Below, piece by piece: positions 22,025 through 33,435 of a DNA stretch of 64,000 bases (position 1 is its first letter; every line of letters starts with the position of its first letter). Under the pieces are notes generated by a model, which worked only from the letters and a program-made list of their open reading frames with translations, did no database searches and was not told the origin of the DNA. The translations under genes were made by a program, and so were the position numbers. This stretch comes from Helianthus annuus. Taxonomy: Eukaryota > Streptophyta > Magnoliopsida > Asterales > Asteraceae. The stretch lies in NCBI RefSeq assembly GCF_002127325.2, contig NC_035436.2:120766771-120830770 (forward strand). Reading direction: 5' to 3'.

Positions 22025-23369
22025 AATTTCAGTGGGTGAGTGATACTTTTGTTCTTCTCCTCAAAACACAAACCAAACGAGAACCCGTGTACTCGCTAAC
22101 TCAAACCCTTTGTAGTCGAATGACCCTGCTTTTTGAACTGCACTTCAAAAATCTGTCAAAACCGTTATCACAAACAAACTCCCCCTTTTTTTATTTTTTT
22201 TATTATAAAGAATACTTATTATTATTATTATATTAATATATTATAAAAAAACGAAAACAGTATATCGTCTTCTTCGTTTGATTATGGAAACCCTAATAAC
22301 AATATAACATAACAGTCTATCTTCTTCGATGTCAGACTATAGTTCCTATCGGCGATGGTAACCGGAGGTGACTGTCGGAGATGAAGGAAGGGCTGTGATG
22401 ATGACCGGAGACAAAGATCGTAGACGCAGGTTTTTAATGGAGGTCGGAGTTTGAGAAGATAATGATGGTGAATGAGGAAGATGGCCGAGATAAACGGAGT
22501 TGCAGACTCGAAAGCATATGCTGATGTCAAGAACAGTGAATGGAAACTACAACTCCAACTTGAAATCACAGTGGAACTCGAAACCGTGTATGGCAGCCGG
22601 AGTTGGTTGATGTATGACGATGGAGGTTACCGGTGAAGATGATGAGCGACGGGGATCAACGGAGAAGATGAAGGTGTTCGCCGGAGTTGATGACGGTGAT
22701 GTGACAAAGAAGATGAACGATGAAGACGAGTCGAGACCGAGGATGATGATGACTCGCGATCTCGGTTGCGACTCGGAACCGTGGTTGCGACTCGAGACTA
22801 TGAAAATTGATGAGTCGAGACCTGTTAAACTTTTGGAGCTGACAACCTCTTGTTGAGTCGAGACCGTGGAAGTGATGACTCGAGACTGTGATGATGATGA
22901 TGAGAGTCGAGACCGTTGTTTCCTTAAAATTGGAGTCGAGACCAGTGAATGAAGGACTCGAGACTTATGAAGGATGATGAGTCGAGACCAGCTGATGATA
23001 AGTCAACTCCTAATCGAATGTTTTAAACTCGAAACCGTCGACTAGATGAAATCCCACTTGAGACCTTTTGAAATTGAATTTGAATGTGATTGCCAGCTGT
23101 AGCCCGAGACATTTGGAAACTTTTAAATCAATATAATTTTCAAAATTAAAGGATTATGATTCACATTAAAGTATTTTCGGAAAAAGAATAAAGAGATTAT
23201 ATTTAATCCTTTAACAACCTTTTCAAAATCTAAGCACCAAAATATACCGATTTTTATAAAATTCCGATGAATACTACGAAGAACACGAAGAATTCGAAGA
23301 ACACCAAACCAAAAATTACGAAAATCTTGTATCTTTGATATCACACCGAGCCTAGAAACAGGTTCTAAT
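22025..23369 (-). other. Element H leader with GACTCGAGACC motif array
   Basis: A 1.3 kb stretch lies between the H primer site and the coiled-coil ORF, with no UBN2-like Gag ORF. At 22728-23040 about a dozen copies of GACTCGAGACC, GAGTCGAGACC or GGTTGCGACTCGGAACC occur at irregular spacing. Short AT-rich and microsatellite-like runs occupy 22185-22250. The ORFs here are short and uninformative. Confidence 0.55.
22728..23040. repeat. GACTCGAGACC motif array
   Basis: The motif is a near-palindrome built from GGTCTCGA/TCGAGACC or GGTTGCGA/TCGCAACC arms around a central GACTC. The same family appears inside the LTRs of the chromoviruses C, E and F. Confidence 0.75.
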
Positions 23370-23382
23370 GGCTCTGATACCA
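23370..23382 (-). other. Primer binding site of H
   Basis: The minus strand reads TGGTATCAGAGCC, the initiator tRNA-Met type, directly after the LTR end ACTTACA plus two or three bases. Confidence 0.75.
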
Positions 23383-23384
23383 AT

Positions 23385-23946
23385 TGTAAGTCCCGGTAAC
23401 CGGATCTTTCAATGATATCAAACAACCTATTGATTGTGCGGAATCCAATCAATAGGTGATTCAAGAAAAACACGAAAATAAGAAATACCAAGAACACCAA
23501 AATCACTTTTCAACACTTGCACACGATTCTATTACTTGAATAAGCAAAACCGTCTCGTACAAGTGTTCTTCACTTGAATACGAAGAACAAAGAACAATAC
23601 CGAATCACTTAAACACTTGCACACGATTCTATTACTATGAATTAGCAAAACCGTCTAGTACAAGTGCTCACAACCAAATCGCCTCCCACTCTGTGTTTCT
23701 CTAGAATTTCTGTAACATGGAGGTTCAAACCTAAAAACAAGTTAGAAACTTGTTTATATACTAACTCAAGCCCAATTCCCTACATGGGCTCCCCTTGGGC
23801 CTGCTTGGCTCACATGGCCTAAAGCTTGGCCCAAGTGACCTATAAAGGTCCACAACCTAATATAAACTAACACGGTAAAGCCCAGTTCGTAACCATAGCC
23901 CGTTGTATTAATTTGATGCGTCAGTCTCACACTTTAGGGCCTAACA
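23385..23946 (-). repeat. Element H 5' LTR
   Basis: On the minus strand it starts TGTTAGGCCC and ends GGGACTTACA, followed by the primer site. A TATA-like GTATATAAAC lies at 23752-23761 (minus). No partner LTR is in the window. It abuts the interior of G, so H may be nested in G. Confidence 0.65.
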
Positions 23947-24896
23947 AAAAGGACCTGGTAACTTTCCAAATAAGCTCATAGATACCTCATTCTCAAGTTG
24001 TATGACCACTGTTTAAGACCATTTTCTTATCAATTGATTGCAATTTTTTTTTAAGTTCAATCACTGGAGATACCATTGTTACCAGAACATTCTTGATTTA
24101 GTGAATGCACACAGTTGCTTGATGACCATTGTTTCCCCAACTTTGGACTCATAAGTGTTTTATGTTTATACTCTTTTCCTTTGACTTCAAAATTGTTGAG
24201 ATAAACACACTTTGGAGTTTTGTTCATTTTTCTTCTTCCCTTTTTACCCTTCCCATTCATAAGTACAGAAACTACTTACTGGGAGATTTTTTTGAGGAAA
24301 TACTTAATCCAGAATCATTTTTCAGTAATCTTTTGAGAGATCTGGCCACATTTGTACATGTTTTATTACCAAATCTCACATTACGTATGATTTGGACTGT
24401 TTTGACCCCTGATTTCTTAATGTGTTTTGACAGGGTTGACTTGATCCTTTTGAGGATTCTCAACCTGCCTTTTAACACATAAGATTTCATGACTAAAGTT
24501 TCATTTCCCTCTTTCTATGTTAACAAAACACTAATGTTTATATGAACATTGGTTTTGTTAATCTGAGGTTCATACTTTAGTATAAAATATGATGAAATCA
24601 TCACAAATTTCATAACAACAATTGAGATCAATTTTGAATGAAGATAATCATACCATAGTTACCAGACATGTTTTCAGATCTAAAAACAATGGGTGATTTG
24701 TCCATGACATCACTTATTGTTTGGAATTTGTGAATCTTATGACATCTTGGTTGTATTACAGAGCTTTGGAATAGTCATTTTGAACATGATTTCTCGTTGC
24801 TTTGTTTTTCAACTGAATACAATAACCCTTAGTATCAATGAATTTTGAGCTGAACTGTTCTGTCAAATTGATTGTTATATCGAATTCGACTATCTA
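23947..24896 (-). mobile_element. Element G interior, partial
   Basis: Minus-strand interior following the G primer site. Two short basic ORFs (24272-24490 and 24057-24260) could be remains of Gag or Pol, but I recognise no diagnostic motif. The segment ends at the H LTR. Confidence 0.4.
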
Positions 24897-24909
24897 AGCT
24901 CTGATACCA
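24897..24909 (-). other. Primer binding site of G
   Basis: TGGTATCAGAGCT on the minus strand, right after the LTR end GATCCTAACA. Confidence 0.7.
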
Positions 24910-24911
24910 AT

Positions 24912-25709
24912 TGTTAGGATCAGAGGCTCTCATGATTGTGTTTGTTTGTATAATTTGTACATTAAGGGAATATGAAATAATGGAAAGTGCAGCGGAAATG
25001 AATACAAATTTTGTAAACACAATAAAAGAAGAGAATAGTTTGATAAACAAATGCTTCACATTGAGTCGAATGATAGAATTACAAAGCAAATGATTACAAT
25101 CATGCTTACAAAACTAAAGTCCCCCTCAGCCTGATGCTCCAAGGTTGGTTGCACAAGATGAAAGGATTAGACATGAGAAGAAAAACTTGCTCAGTCAATT
25201 AAATGTAATAGTACAGGGTACTGCTCCATTTATAGGAAAACCAAACCATTGAGGCATCTCAGCTGACGTCGCCATGATAATGACATCTAACAACCTGTAA
25301 ACACTGTTCTATACAAACTACTGATATCTAGCAACTGATTATAAGTAAAATACAAAGCATAGGAAAACTACTGCTTCACTTTCCACTGATGTAGCCTTGG
25401 CACTGATGTTGAGCATCAGTGCTTTCTTCAAAGGTGATCAGTCCTTGAATGAGCAGTGCTTGTGTCTTCAGCAGTACTTAGGAAACAACAGTAGATAGAG
25501 CGTCAGTGTTTGTCTTTAGCAGTCTTTAGAGTTTCATCAGTGTTTGAGTCATCAGTTGTTCTATTGAGCAGTACTTGAGATCTATCAGCTGTTAGATAAC
25601 CACTGTCAAGGGGAAAGCTTAATGTAAACAGCTGCTTATTTTGAATCCACTGTAGTGATCCGGTTTTGGCTTTCATTATCTGTTCCTCTGGTAGGGTTCA
25701 ATCCCAACA
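24912..25709 (-). repeat. Element G 5' LTR
   Basis: The minus strand runs TGTTGGGATTGAACC to GATCCTAACA, then the primer site. A TATA-like CCTATAAATGG lies at 25226-25236 (minus). The direct-repeat-like GCAGT/CAGTG stretch at 25380-25620 has no clear function. Probably copia-like, judged from the TGTTGGGAT end and primer type. Confidence 0.65.
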
Positions 25710-25920
25710 CAAACTAACAACCCCATAAAACCCAACAGCCCTTTATTACCCACACCATTACTTCATCCAACTCCAAACCCATCCGACAACCAAACAAACC
25801 CATTGACCCCTTCATCCACAAACCAAGCACCTTCATCCACATAATCCTCATCCGCTCCATCCACCCAAACACTTAACTCACCTTCGGCCCAACAATCAAC
25901 ATCCACCCAAACATCACCTT
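25710..25920. other. Unassigned low-complexity stretch
   Basis: C/A-rich sequence with repeated CATCCAC and CTTCATCCA words. Nothing recognisable. Confidence 0.5.
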
Positions 25921-26346
25921 CGTCACACCCTGACTTTTGCGGAAGCATATGATGTGTGACTGGTTTAATATCATTGCATTTAATCGTAATAAACAACTAC
26001 ATGATCAAAACGATGTTCATCCATTCATAAAATTTGAGTATTACAAACACTGGTTATTTAAGTTTTAAAACACAACCTTTGACTAGGTTACAAACCAACA
26101 AAAGTGGATGACATCTAAACTTGAAGTCTACTTCAAGTTACAACACCCGCGCCCAAGATCCATCCTGTCACCTGAAATACATGTAATTTTGGAAAACATC
26201 AACAAAAGTTGAGCGAGTTCATGCGTTTTGTATGGGTATTGTAATCTTGTAAATCTTTGAGAGACTCCTTTGTAAACAGGTGTGGAAAGCGTGTATAAAC
26301 ATAATTGTTTTATAAGGACTTTAAGGCATGTGAGGACATAGGGAGT
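25921..26346 (-). mobile_element. LTR I fragment cut by element B
   Basis: The plus strand begins GTCACACCCTGACTTTTGCGG, the reverse complement of a chromovirus LTR 3' end (GGGTGTGAC). It runs about 425 bp to the B LTR start, so it is a truncated minus-strand LTR into which B inserted or to which it was joined. The GGAGT before B could be half of a target duplication, but the right copy is lost. Confidence 0.5.
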
Positions 26347-26765
26347 TGTTAGTGCATATGTCTATTGACTTCGTCTTGAATCGAGTCTTGTAATCAGATA
26401 GGATAAACCAGTGTTCGATAGGCTAGAATATTAGGTTTGTATGTGTGATAGCTATTCCGCACGAAATGGCCAAAGACCATTTCGCACGAAATAGAGAAAT
26501 CCATTTCGTACGAAATGAACTAAAGTCATTTTGCACGAAATACCCATGCCTATATATATCCGAGTTTAGGTTCTCATTTGTAACGATTGGAATTTGGTAG
26601 CGAAGCTCTGCCGAATTGTCTCAAGGTGCTGTAATACTCTCAGATCAATATAAGAGACATTTAAAGTGAATCAAGATGTAATCAAGTCCGTGTCATTGAA
26701 TTCCGCCTTTGATTCGGGTCAAAACTCTTCTGAATGACTCATTTAGGTCGCACAACGATCCTACA
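26347..26765 (+). repeat. Element B 5' LTR
   Basis: 419 bp, TGTTAGTGCATATG to GATCCTACA. TATATATA at 26551-26558. Three to four ATTTCG-N-N-CGAAAT palindromes lie just upstream at 26455-26545. It differs from the 3' LTR at roughly a dozen positions plus a small deletion, so B is older than C or E. Confidence 0.85.
26551..26558 (+). promoter_or_regulatory. TATA box in B 5' LTR (twin at 33626-33633)
   Basis: GCCTATATATATCC follows directly on the ATTTCG/CGAAAT palindromes. Confidence 0.6.
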
Positions 26766-26767
26766 AG

Positions 26768-26780
26768 TGGTATCAGAGCT
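26768..26780 (+). other. Primer binding site of B
   Basis: TGGTATCAGAGCT, initiator tRNA-Met type, two bases after the LTR end. Confidence 0.8.
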
Positions 26781-26984
26781 CAGGAGGAAGAGTTCTTACC
26801 GATTTTAGCTGATATTCTGACTTTTACACCTTCTTTTTCAAAAATTAACAAGATTTTACGGATAAAATGGATTGAATTTCACATATTACTCACAAAATAC
26901 AGTTTTAACAAATCCTTGAAAGTATCAGATCTTAAATCGACCTATAACCGGATCAATTGGACAAAAATTTGGCCGATATGATGA

Positions 26985-27215
26985 TGTCAGCATCATTTCG
27001 CATTAAATAGACAAGCTTCATTTCGCAAGGAATCAACATATTGTGAACCTCATTTCGCACGAAATCAATCTTGAGAATTTCATTTCGTACGAAATAGATT
27101 TCCATTTCGTGTCAAGTTGCCATTTCGCTGGAAAGAGTCATTTCGTTTGATCATTTCGCACGAAATCGTTATTTCGTTTGAAAGTTGCTATTTCGTTTGA
27201 ATCCATTTCACATGA
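26985..27215. repeat. ATTTCG/CGAAAT motif array in B leader
   Basis: About ten copies of CATTTCG, several extended to the perfect palindrome ATTTCGTACGAAAT or ATTTCGCACGAAAT, at irregular spacing. They match the U3 motifs of the B LTR and lie between primer site and Gag. Confidence 0.8.
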
Positions 27216-27337
27216 AGATCATTTGTCTCAACAACCGAGTCCTATTTCAAGTCAGTTAATTGAGAAGTGTTTAAACTGATTTTGTTTGTTTGTTTGTCTC
27301 CAGGTGAAATACGAAGGTAATTCAAGAAGTTCAAATC

Positions 27338-28009
27338 ATGGCTGAAGAGTTTTACAACACGTTTTACAAGGCATTTACATCCGAGTCTTCCGAAACCTCG
27401 ATTGTTACACCAAAAACCATAACAAAAGCGATCAATGAAAACATTAAACATGATAACTTCTATGGAACACATTCAAAACCACCAACGCTCGAAAGTATTG
27501 AAGATTACACTTGGTGGAAATGACGTTTCATCAACTGGGCAAAAGCTTATGCTCATGAGAGCTGGTTCTGTTTGGAATTTGGTTATAGTAGGTCGGTCAA
27601 TGATAAAGGAGAAGAAACCCCGCTCAAAAGCTTATCCAAAGAAGACAAATCTGAATTTGCAGCTGAACAGAGAATGATTGCTTTAATCCAATCATCAATC
27701 AGAGATGACATGTTTGCTTTACTTCAACATGACGGGTCATCAAAATCTATTTGGGAAGCTTTACGGGTTAAAGCTGAGGGTGGTAAACAAATCAAGATTA
27801 ATAAAATTGCCTTATTAAAAAAGGAATTTGATTTGTTTGATAGCTTGAAAGGTGAATCAGTTCGACAAATGATAGAGAGATTTGGTCATTTAAAAATTGA
27901 ACTTGATCGTTTTGGAATTGTTAAAACTCGAGAAGAAATAATCGATAAATTCATAGAAGCGTTACCACGATCTAATCAGTGGCAAACGTTTGTGTTTATA
28001 TTGAAATGA
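27338..28009 (+). pseudogene. gag: B Gag N-terminal domain (UBN2-like)
   Basis: The frame opens MAEEFYNTFYKAF. A TGA at 27521-27523 interrupts it where the family has tryptophan. It continues as a copia-type Gag (UBN2-like) with EQRMIALIQSSIRDDMFALL, SIWEALRVKAEGG and VRQMIERFGHLKIELDRFGI. It shifts frame at about 28000 and continues at 28011. It would build the particle shell. Confidence 0.75.
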
Positions 28010-28010
28010 T

Positions 28011-28688
28011 GTGTTATATGATACAATTTCTCTTGATGTCTTGATAGAAAAAATTGAAAGTCATGAACTGGAGTTGCAAAAACAAAACAAGTTGAACGGT
28101 TCTTCACATCAACAAAATGTGGGTCTTTATTACAAAGGAAACATACCCTCGGTGAAAGTTGGTGATTCACCAAAGACAGCATTTAGTGGTGAGAAGATAA
28201 AAGAACCTCAGACAAGTTCATCAAATTACAATCCAGGATACCCTTCATCCTCTTCAAAAGCAAACACTGAAGAATCTGAAGAAGTTCTCTGCAACATCAC
28301 TCTTAAACTGAAGAATTATCCCGATATGAGCATCAATGCAGCTAAGCAACAAATGAGTTTTCTGGCATCTGTGTTAGAATCATACGAAGGTCTAGTGTCT
28401 GGGAAGATAGGTAACTCAGAACTGACAAAGGAAGACTATGACCAGATCGATCCAGCAGAAATGGAACTCATTGACATACGCTGGTGTCTAGCAAGTTACA
28501 TTCGAAGAGCTCAGAGATATATGGAGATTACTGGGAAGCAGTCAATAGGTGGTCCGTCAACAAAGCTGGGATTCGATAAATCCAAAGTGACCTGCTTCAG
28601 ATGTAAACAAAAAGGTCATTTCAAAAGAGAATGCAGAAACTCTGAAGTTGACGAAACTGAAAAACCTTTCAATGATGATTATTACTGA
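28011..28688 (+). pseudogene. gag: B Gag middle part with CCHC zinc knuckle
   Basis: In a new frame it continues SLDVLIEKIESHELELQKQ, then a low-complexity Ser/Asn linker and a helical stretch. The zinc knuckle CFRCKQKGHFKREC (C-x2-C-x4-H-x4-C, about 28592) should bind RNA. TGA at 28686-28688 ends the ORF, but the same frame stays open beyond it. Confidence 0.75.
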
Positions 28689-30383
28689 AAGGCGATTTAC
28701 CACCGTAGCAAAGAAGAGCCAAAGATGATTGAAAATAATCCCAAAGAGAAGTCAAGAGCATGTGCTGTAATCCATGATGATGAAGGATATGATTGGAGTC
28801 AGATTCTTCCAGAAGAAGATCGTGCTGATAATCGAAGTAGAGCTCATGGAAAAACTATTTCAAAGAGCAAACATTATGCTTTTGTTGCTAAAATCAAAGA
28901 GAAAACCAGAGAAGAGATTCTGAATGAGAAAACATACAGAGAAAAAAGCATTGCTGGAAACAGAATTGATGAAATGCAAGAAGAGTATGAAGATGCTGTC
29001 AACTATAAAAGATGGGACACGAAGCGAGAGTGCTATGTCAACAGAAATGGTGAACCTGTTGTTCCCAAGAAGGACATAATCTATGATGGTGTTCGTTTAG
29101 TAATTCCTTGATCCGTCGAATATTATACAAATGTGGAAAAAGACAAAACATATGTGAAAAGGCTAGAAAAACTCATACGAGATGTCATGATATCAAGTTT
29201 GAGGAAGAGGGATGAAGAAAGAATGAAGAAGAATGTTGAGTGTATGGTAGAAGAATTGAAGAAGGTAGCTGAAGAAGTAAAAGAAAAAGTTGTTGGGAAT
29301 GAAGAAACAGTGAAAGAAGCTGTTACTGGAGAACAACAAATTGTTGAAGAAGGAATGAAGAATGAGAGTTTAGTTGCTGGTGATGTTGGTGATGATGCTG
29401 GTGTTGGTGAAAAAGAGAATCAGAAAGATGCTGATCAAACAAAGACAGCAGAGAAAGCTGAAGTGCCAATAACTAAGGTAAATTCTAATTCTGAAATTTT
29501 AACCAAAACAGTTGAATAGTGCAAGAAATGCATGGAACCATGCAGTGCTTGTACTAAAAAAGATGAAATATTCAGAACAAGAGATCTTGAATTCACTAAA
29601 ATCGAAGAAGTTTTCAAGGAAAAGTACAAAGAAATGTTAGAAAACGAAAAAATTTTAAAAGATAATGACGAAAAGCTTTCTCAAAAATGTAAAAATTTAG
29701 AAAAAGAAAATGAGATTTTGAAAGAAAAGGTTTTAAAAATGACAGAAGAATGTTCACAAAAAGAAATTGCATGACAAGAAATGAAAAAAGAATACGATTC
29801 AATAAAATTAGCTTATCACATTACTAAAAAGTCATATGAAGACGTGAAAAGTCAAATGAAACTTGTTCAATCACGATTGAGATACTGTTCTGAAACAACT
29901 GATACGTTTAAGCGACAGTATGAAATAAAGCAACAAGTTGTAAATTCTTACATTGAGGATGTTGCTAAGCTAAAACGTCAGATTGCTGATTTAGAACAGG
30001 ATAACAAGAAGTTAAAAAGTTATCATGTGTCATCATATGTGCTTGAAAGAATTTTCAACATAAAACCGGGTGATGATGATTCTGAGAAAAACAAAAAGGG
30101 CATTGGTTCTGAGTATCATCAAGTTCCTCCACCGGAAAAGTTTGCTTTTTATAATGGTGAAAAGGTCGAAAAAGCTTTCAACATGGTAGATCAATTGCCA
30201 GATAACATTGACGTAACCTATTCCAAATCTGATGATTTTAGTGATTCAGAGGTGGTAGGTAAGGTCGTTGAAAGTGTGTTGAAAGAAGAGTCAGTTGATA
30301 CAGGTAAAGCTGAATCACATGATGAAAATGAAGGTACTTTTCATGAAGAATATCTGAAAAACTCAAGATCCGAGAAAAATTAA
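28689..30383 (+). pseudogene. gag: B Gag coiled-coil extension, broken by stops
   Basis: One reading frame runs on through stops at 29109-29111, 29517-29519 and 29772-29774. It includes a charged segment ending at 29111, a Glu/Lys-rich segment (29133-29519), then CKKCMEPCSACTKKDE and a long coiled coil (29532-30050) with QIADLEQDNKKLK, followed by GSEYHQVPPPEKFAFYNG and an acidic tail. H carries the same order. Three stops in an otherwise coherent frame indicate slow decay. Confidence 0.65.
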
Positions 30384-30400
30384 ATAATGATTCAAAAGGA

Positions 30401-31339
30401 TTGGATTATTCCATGATTGGATCGGACAAATTATTCTTAGATATTGTATTCCCGATTCAGAATGTGATTTCAGAAATGATTGACGAAGTTTTCAAAATGG
30501 TTGAAATTGAAAAGTCTGAGATTTCAAAGTTTGCTGGAAAAGGTCATAAAACTTCTTATAATAAACCTGGTTTCAAGAAGAAAAACATGAAGGCTGGGTT
30601 GGGTTATAAGAAGAAACAAAGTTGGAATAAAAATAAAAAGCCAAATTATCAGGCAAAGATGAATTTTGTTCACGGAACAAGTTCCGAAGAAGAGAAAGAA
30701 CTCCAATTTAGACGATAGTCTAGTGAAGAGTTCTATGCTCAAAAGAAAAAGCAACAACCACAGGTCAAAGATGTCTCAAAGAGAACATGTTTTAAACGTG
30801 ATCAAACAGGACATCTTGCACGCAAGTGTCCAAATCTGAAACCTGTTGATGTTGAGTCGAAAAAGAAATCTGAAAATGTTGAGAAACAGAAATCTGAGGA
30901 TGTGAAACAAAGGTCAACCAGATTTGATTCAAAACAAACTTGGAGGTACAACACAAACAAGTTTACTTCAAACCAAACTTGGAAATCAAACCCGAATAGG
31001 TTCGATTCAAGACAGGCCTGGAATTTTCACACACCCAGATTAAGAACAACACAAAGTTGGAAAACAACTGTCGATGCAACAAAACCACAACAATTTTGGA
31101 AACCAACTGTTGTTCAGAATCAAAATGTTCAAAAAGACTCACATTTTTACAAAAGAGGTACTCCAAAAGGTCAAACATGGTCTGTAAAGAAACAAATTGC
31201 CTTGGTAAATGATGAAAAAGTTGAAGTCAAAGTTGAAAAAGTCTTTGTTCAAAATGACAAAGATTTTCCGAAATTGAATGAAGCTTATTGTGTTGAAATG
31301 CCTAAGGTCAAACAGACCTGGGCCAAATTGTTTAAGTGA
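30401..31339 (+). pseudogene. gag: B Gag C-terminal part with degenerate knuckle and FDSxQxW repeats
   Basis: In a second frame, after a basic stretch rich in lysine, a knuckle CFKRDQTGHLARKC (30788-30829) has lost its second cysteine (C-x2-R). Then four copies of a 13-residue unit related to RFDSKQTWRYNTN follow at about 30910-31070, each with a conserved tryptophan. The frame closes at 31339. No protease or pol motif follows. Confidence 0.6.
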
Positions 31340-33435
31340 TTGAATAGTTTGAATGTGCGGGTGCTCAAGAAAACTGAAGATTGTGAAAATGCAAATAGGA
31401 GCAGTCTGGCACGGGAAGAGGAGGCTGCTGAACCCTGTGTTGGTTGAAACAGGGAGTTTGTTTGATTTCTGTACATAAATAAACCATATTTCAAAAACCC
31501 TAAAAATTGAAAAATTAAAAAAAAAACAAAAATATGTTTTTATTTTGTCAAAAATTGAAAAATCAAAAATATGTTTTTTTTAAATTTGTCAAAAATTCAA
31601 AAAAATAAAAAATATGTTGAGTGAATATGCCGAAACCCTCACGGCGGAACAAAGATGATTAATTTCACAAGATTGAAAAAACGGTTTTCAAACTGTAAAA
31701 AATCAATGTGTTGTAAATCATGGGGGTACATTATATTTTTTGCAAAACAGTGCACGAAAAGCAGAAAATGGATTGCGTGGCAAAGCTATCAGTGTCAGTT
31801 TGTCAAATTTTTTTTTAATGATTTTGCATTTTAGGGGGAGTAAGAAATTTTCAGAAAATCCAAAAACATTGGAAAATTTGAAAAAGCCAAAAACATGATA
31901 AAAATCAAAAATGAGTTTTTGAGTAAAAAGAGGAAATGATAGTACATCAGTAGACGATCACAGTACGCTAAAGAAATGTAATGTTATAATGTGATAAACG
32001 GTCTCACTGATGATATGCCAGTAGGTTTTCACACGCTTAGTAGATTGTTTTCGAGATATAAACCTAAATATCAAATCTTTACTTATCTCGTGGGGAACAG
32101 CTCTCGGATATATGGGTAACCCCCGAAATCTTGTTTGAAAGGCTTTCTATTTCTGACATACTAGGTCTTTGTGCGTGATGATATCTGGGGTATTATACTG
32201 GGACTTCTGATTTTGCGGGAGCAATAGCCTAGTCCACGTATAATACTCTGCACTGCTTTAATCTTAAAGCTCACCCTCAGCATAAAAAATGATGAAACAT
32301 TGAAAAATGCTAATCATGTGCTGTTGAAGAAAAGATCCCCAAACGGGACACACCTAAAGTCGAGCCATCATCTCTTTGTCTGAACGGAAGTTCTAACCTG
32401 AGCTCTCATGGTTTCGCATTACCCGTTTACAGATATCATTAGTGTACACTCACCTGTAAGACTAAATATAGAAGTCTGGATACGGGAGTATATTCTGAGG
32501 TGGGACACGCGAATAAGTTAAGTCCTTAAAACACTAAATCCGTATCTCGAAACAGTTGAACTTTGTGTGAAAATTTAAGTGGATCAGTATACTGACAATC
32601 TAAGTGAATCGTTTAGAACTTAAAGTGTTTAAAGCTCAACGGTACTAGTGATTTGTCATAAACTGATATGATCCTCTGACGCAAACTCAAACAAAAATAC
32701 TGTCTGTAAATATGTTTGTAAATATTTCTTTATTGCTTTATGTGTCAGAAAAATACAAAAAGATTTTGATTCTACTTTATTTTCGACAACCGATGTCTGA
32801 GTGCTAAGTTACAAAATCTAAGTATACTGATCGTGTTTCTGAAAATAAAACAAGTTCATTAATTTGAAACTTGTAGTTTTAAAATCTAAAATCGAAAACA
32901 GTTTGTGAAGTCTCGAAGGTCATTAATTTGGACTTGGATGATTAACTATGAGGGATTTGGATGCTCATATTGTTATAATCTGTAAAAGAGTCAGTTTTCG
33001 ATTATCGATTCTTAAATACTACCAAATCTATGAAGATTGTTGATAGGGGAAGTGTTTTAGAAAGTTGAATAGAGCCAGATTAAGATTTCTGGACAACTAG
33101 ATGATCAAAACATTGTTACTTATAAATGGTTGAGTGTTACAAATGTGATTCCAGATTACGATCCCGACAGCTAAGTCTAAGGGGGAGTCTGAAGACGAGC
33201 TCGAAGAAAGAGAGAGCTTGTAACCGGAAAGCCAGGTGTCGATCCCAAAAAAACAGAAGCTTAATGAAAGGGGGAGCCTGAAGAAAGTGATTTTGATAGA
33301 GAGAAGAAGATAAAGATTGATGGATGCTTACAAAGTTAGACAGTTTGGAAAAGAGCAAGAAGACTGGTCAACACTAAAGATGTGTCATGCTGAAGACTCG
33401 ACACTGAAGACTTCGTCAACATCCAAGGGGGAGTA
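31340..33435 (+). other. B 3' noncoding domain and polypurine tracts
   Basis: Poly-A/T-rich spacer to about 31970, then a 1.4 kb domain conserved with K (18818-20139). The inverted pair GTATTATAC (32190-32198) and GTATAATAC (32238-32246) sits where K has GTATTATCC and GGATAATAC. An inner GGACT/AGTCC pair is kept in both. AAGGGGGAG boxes occur at about 33178, 33268 and 33425, the last next to the LTR. Confidence 0.65.
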
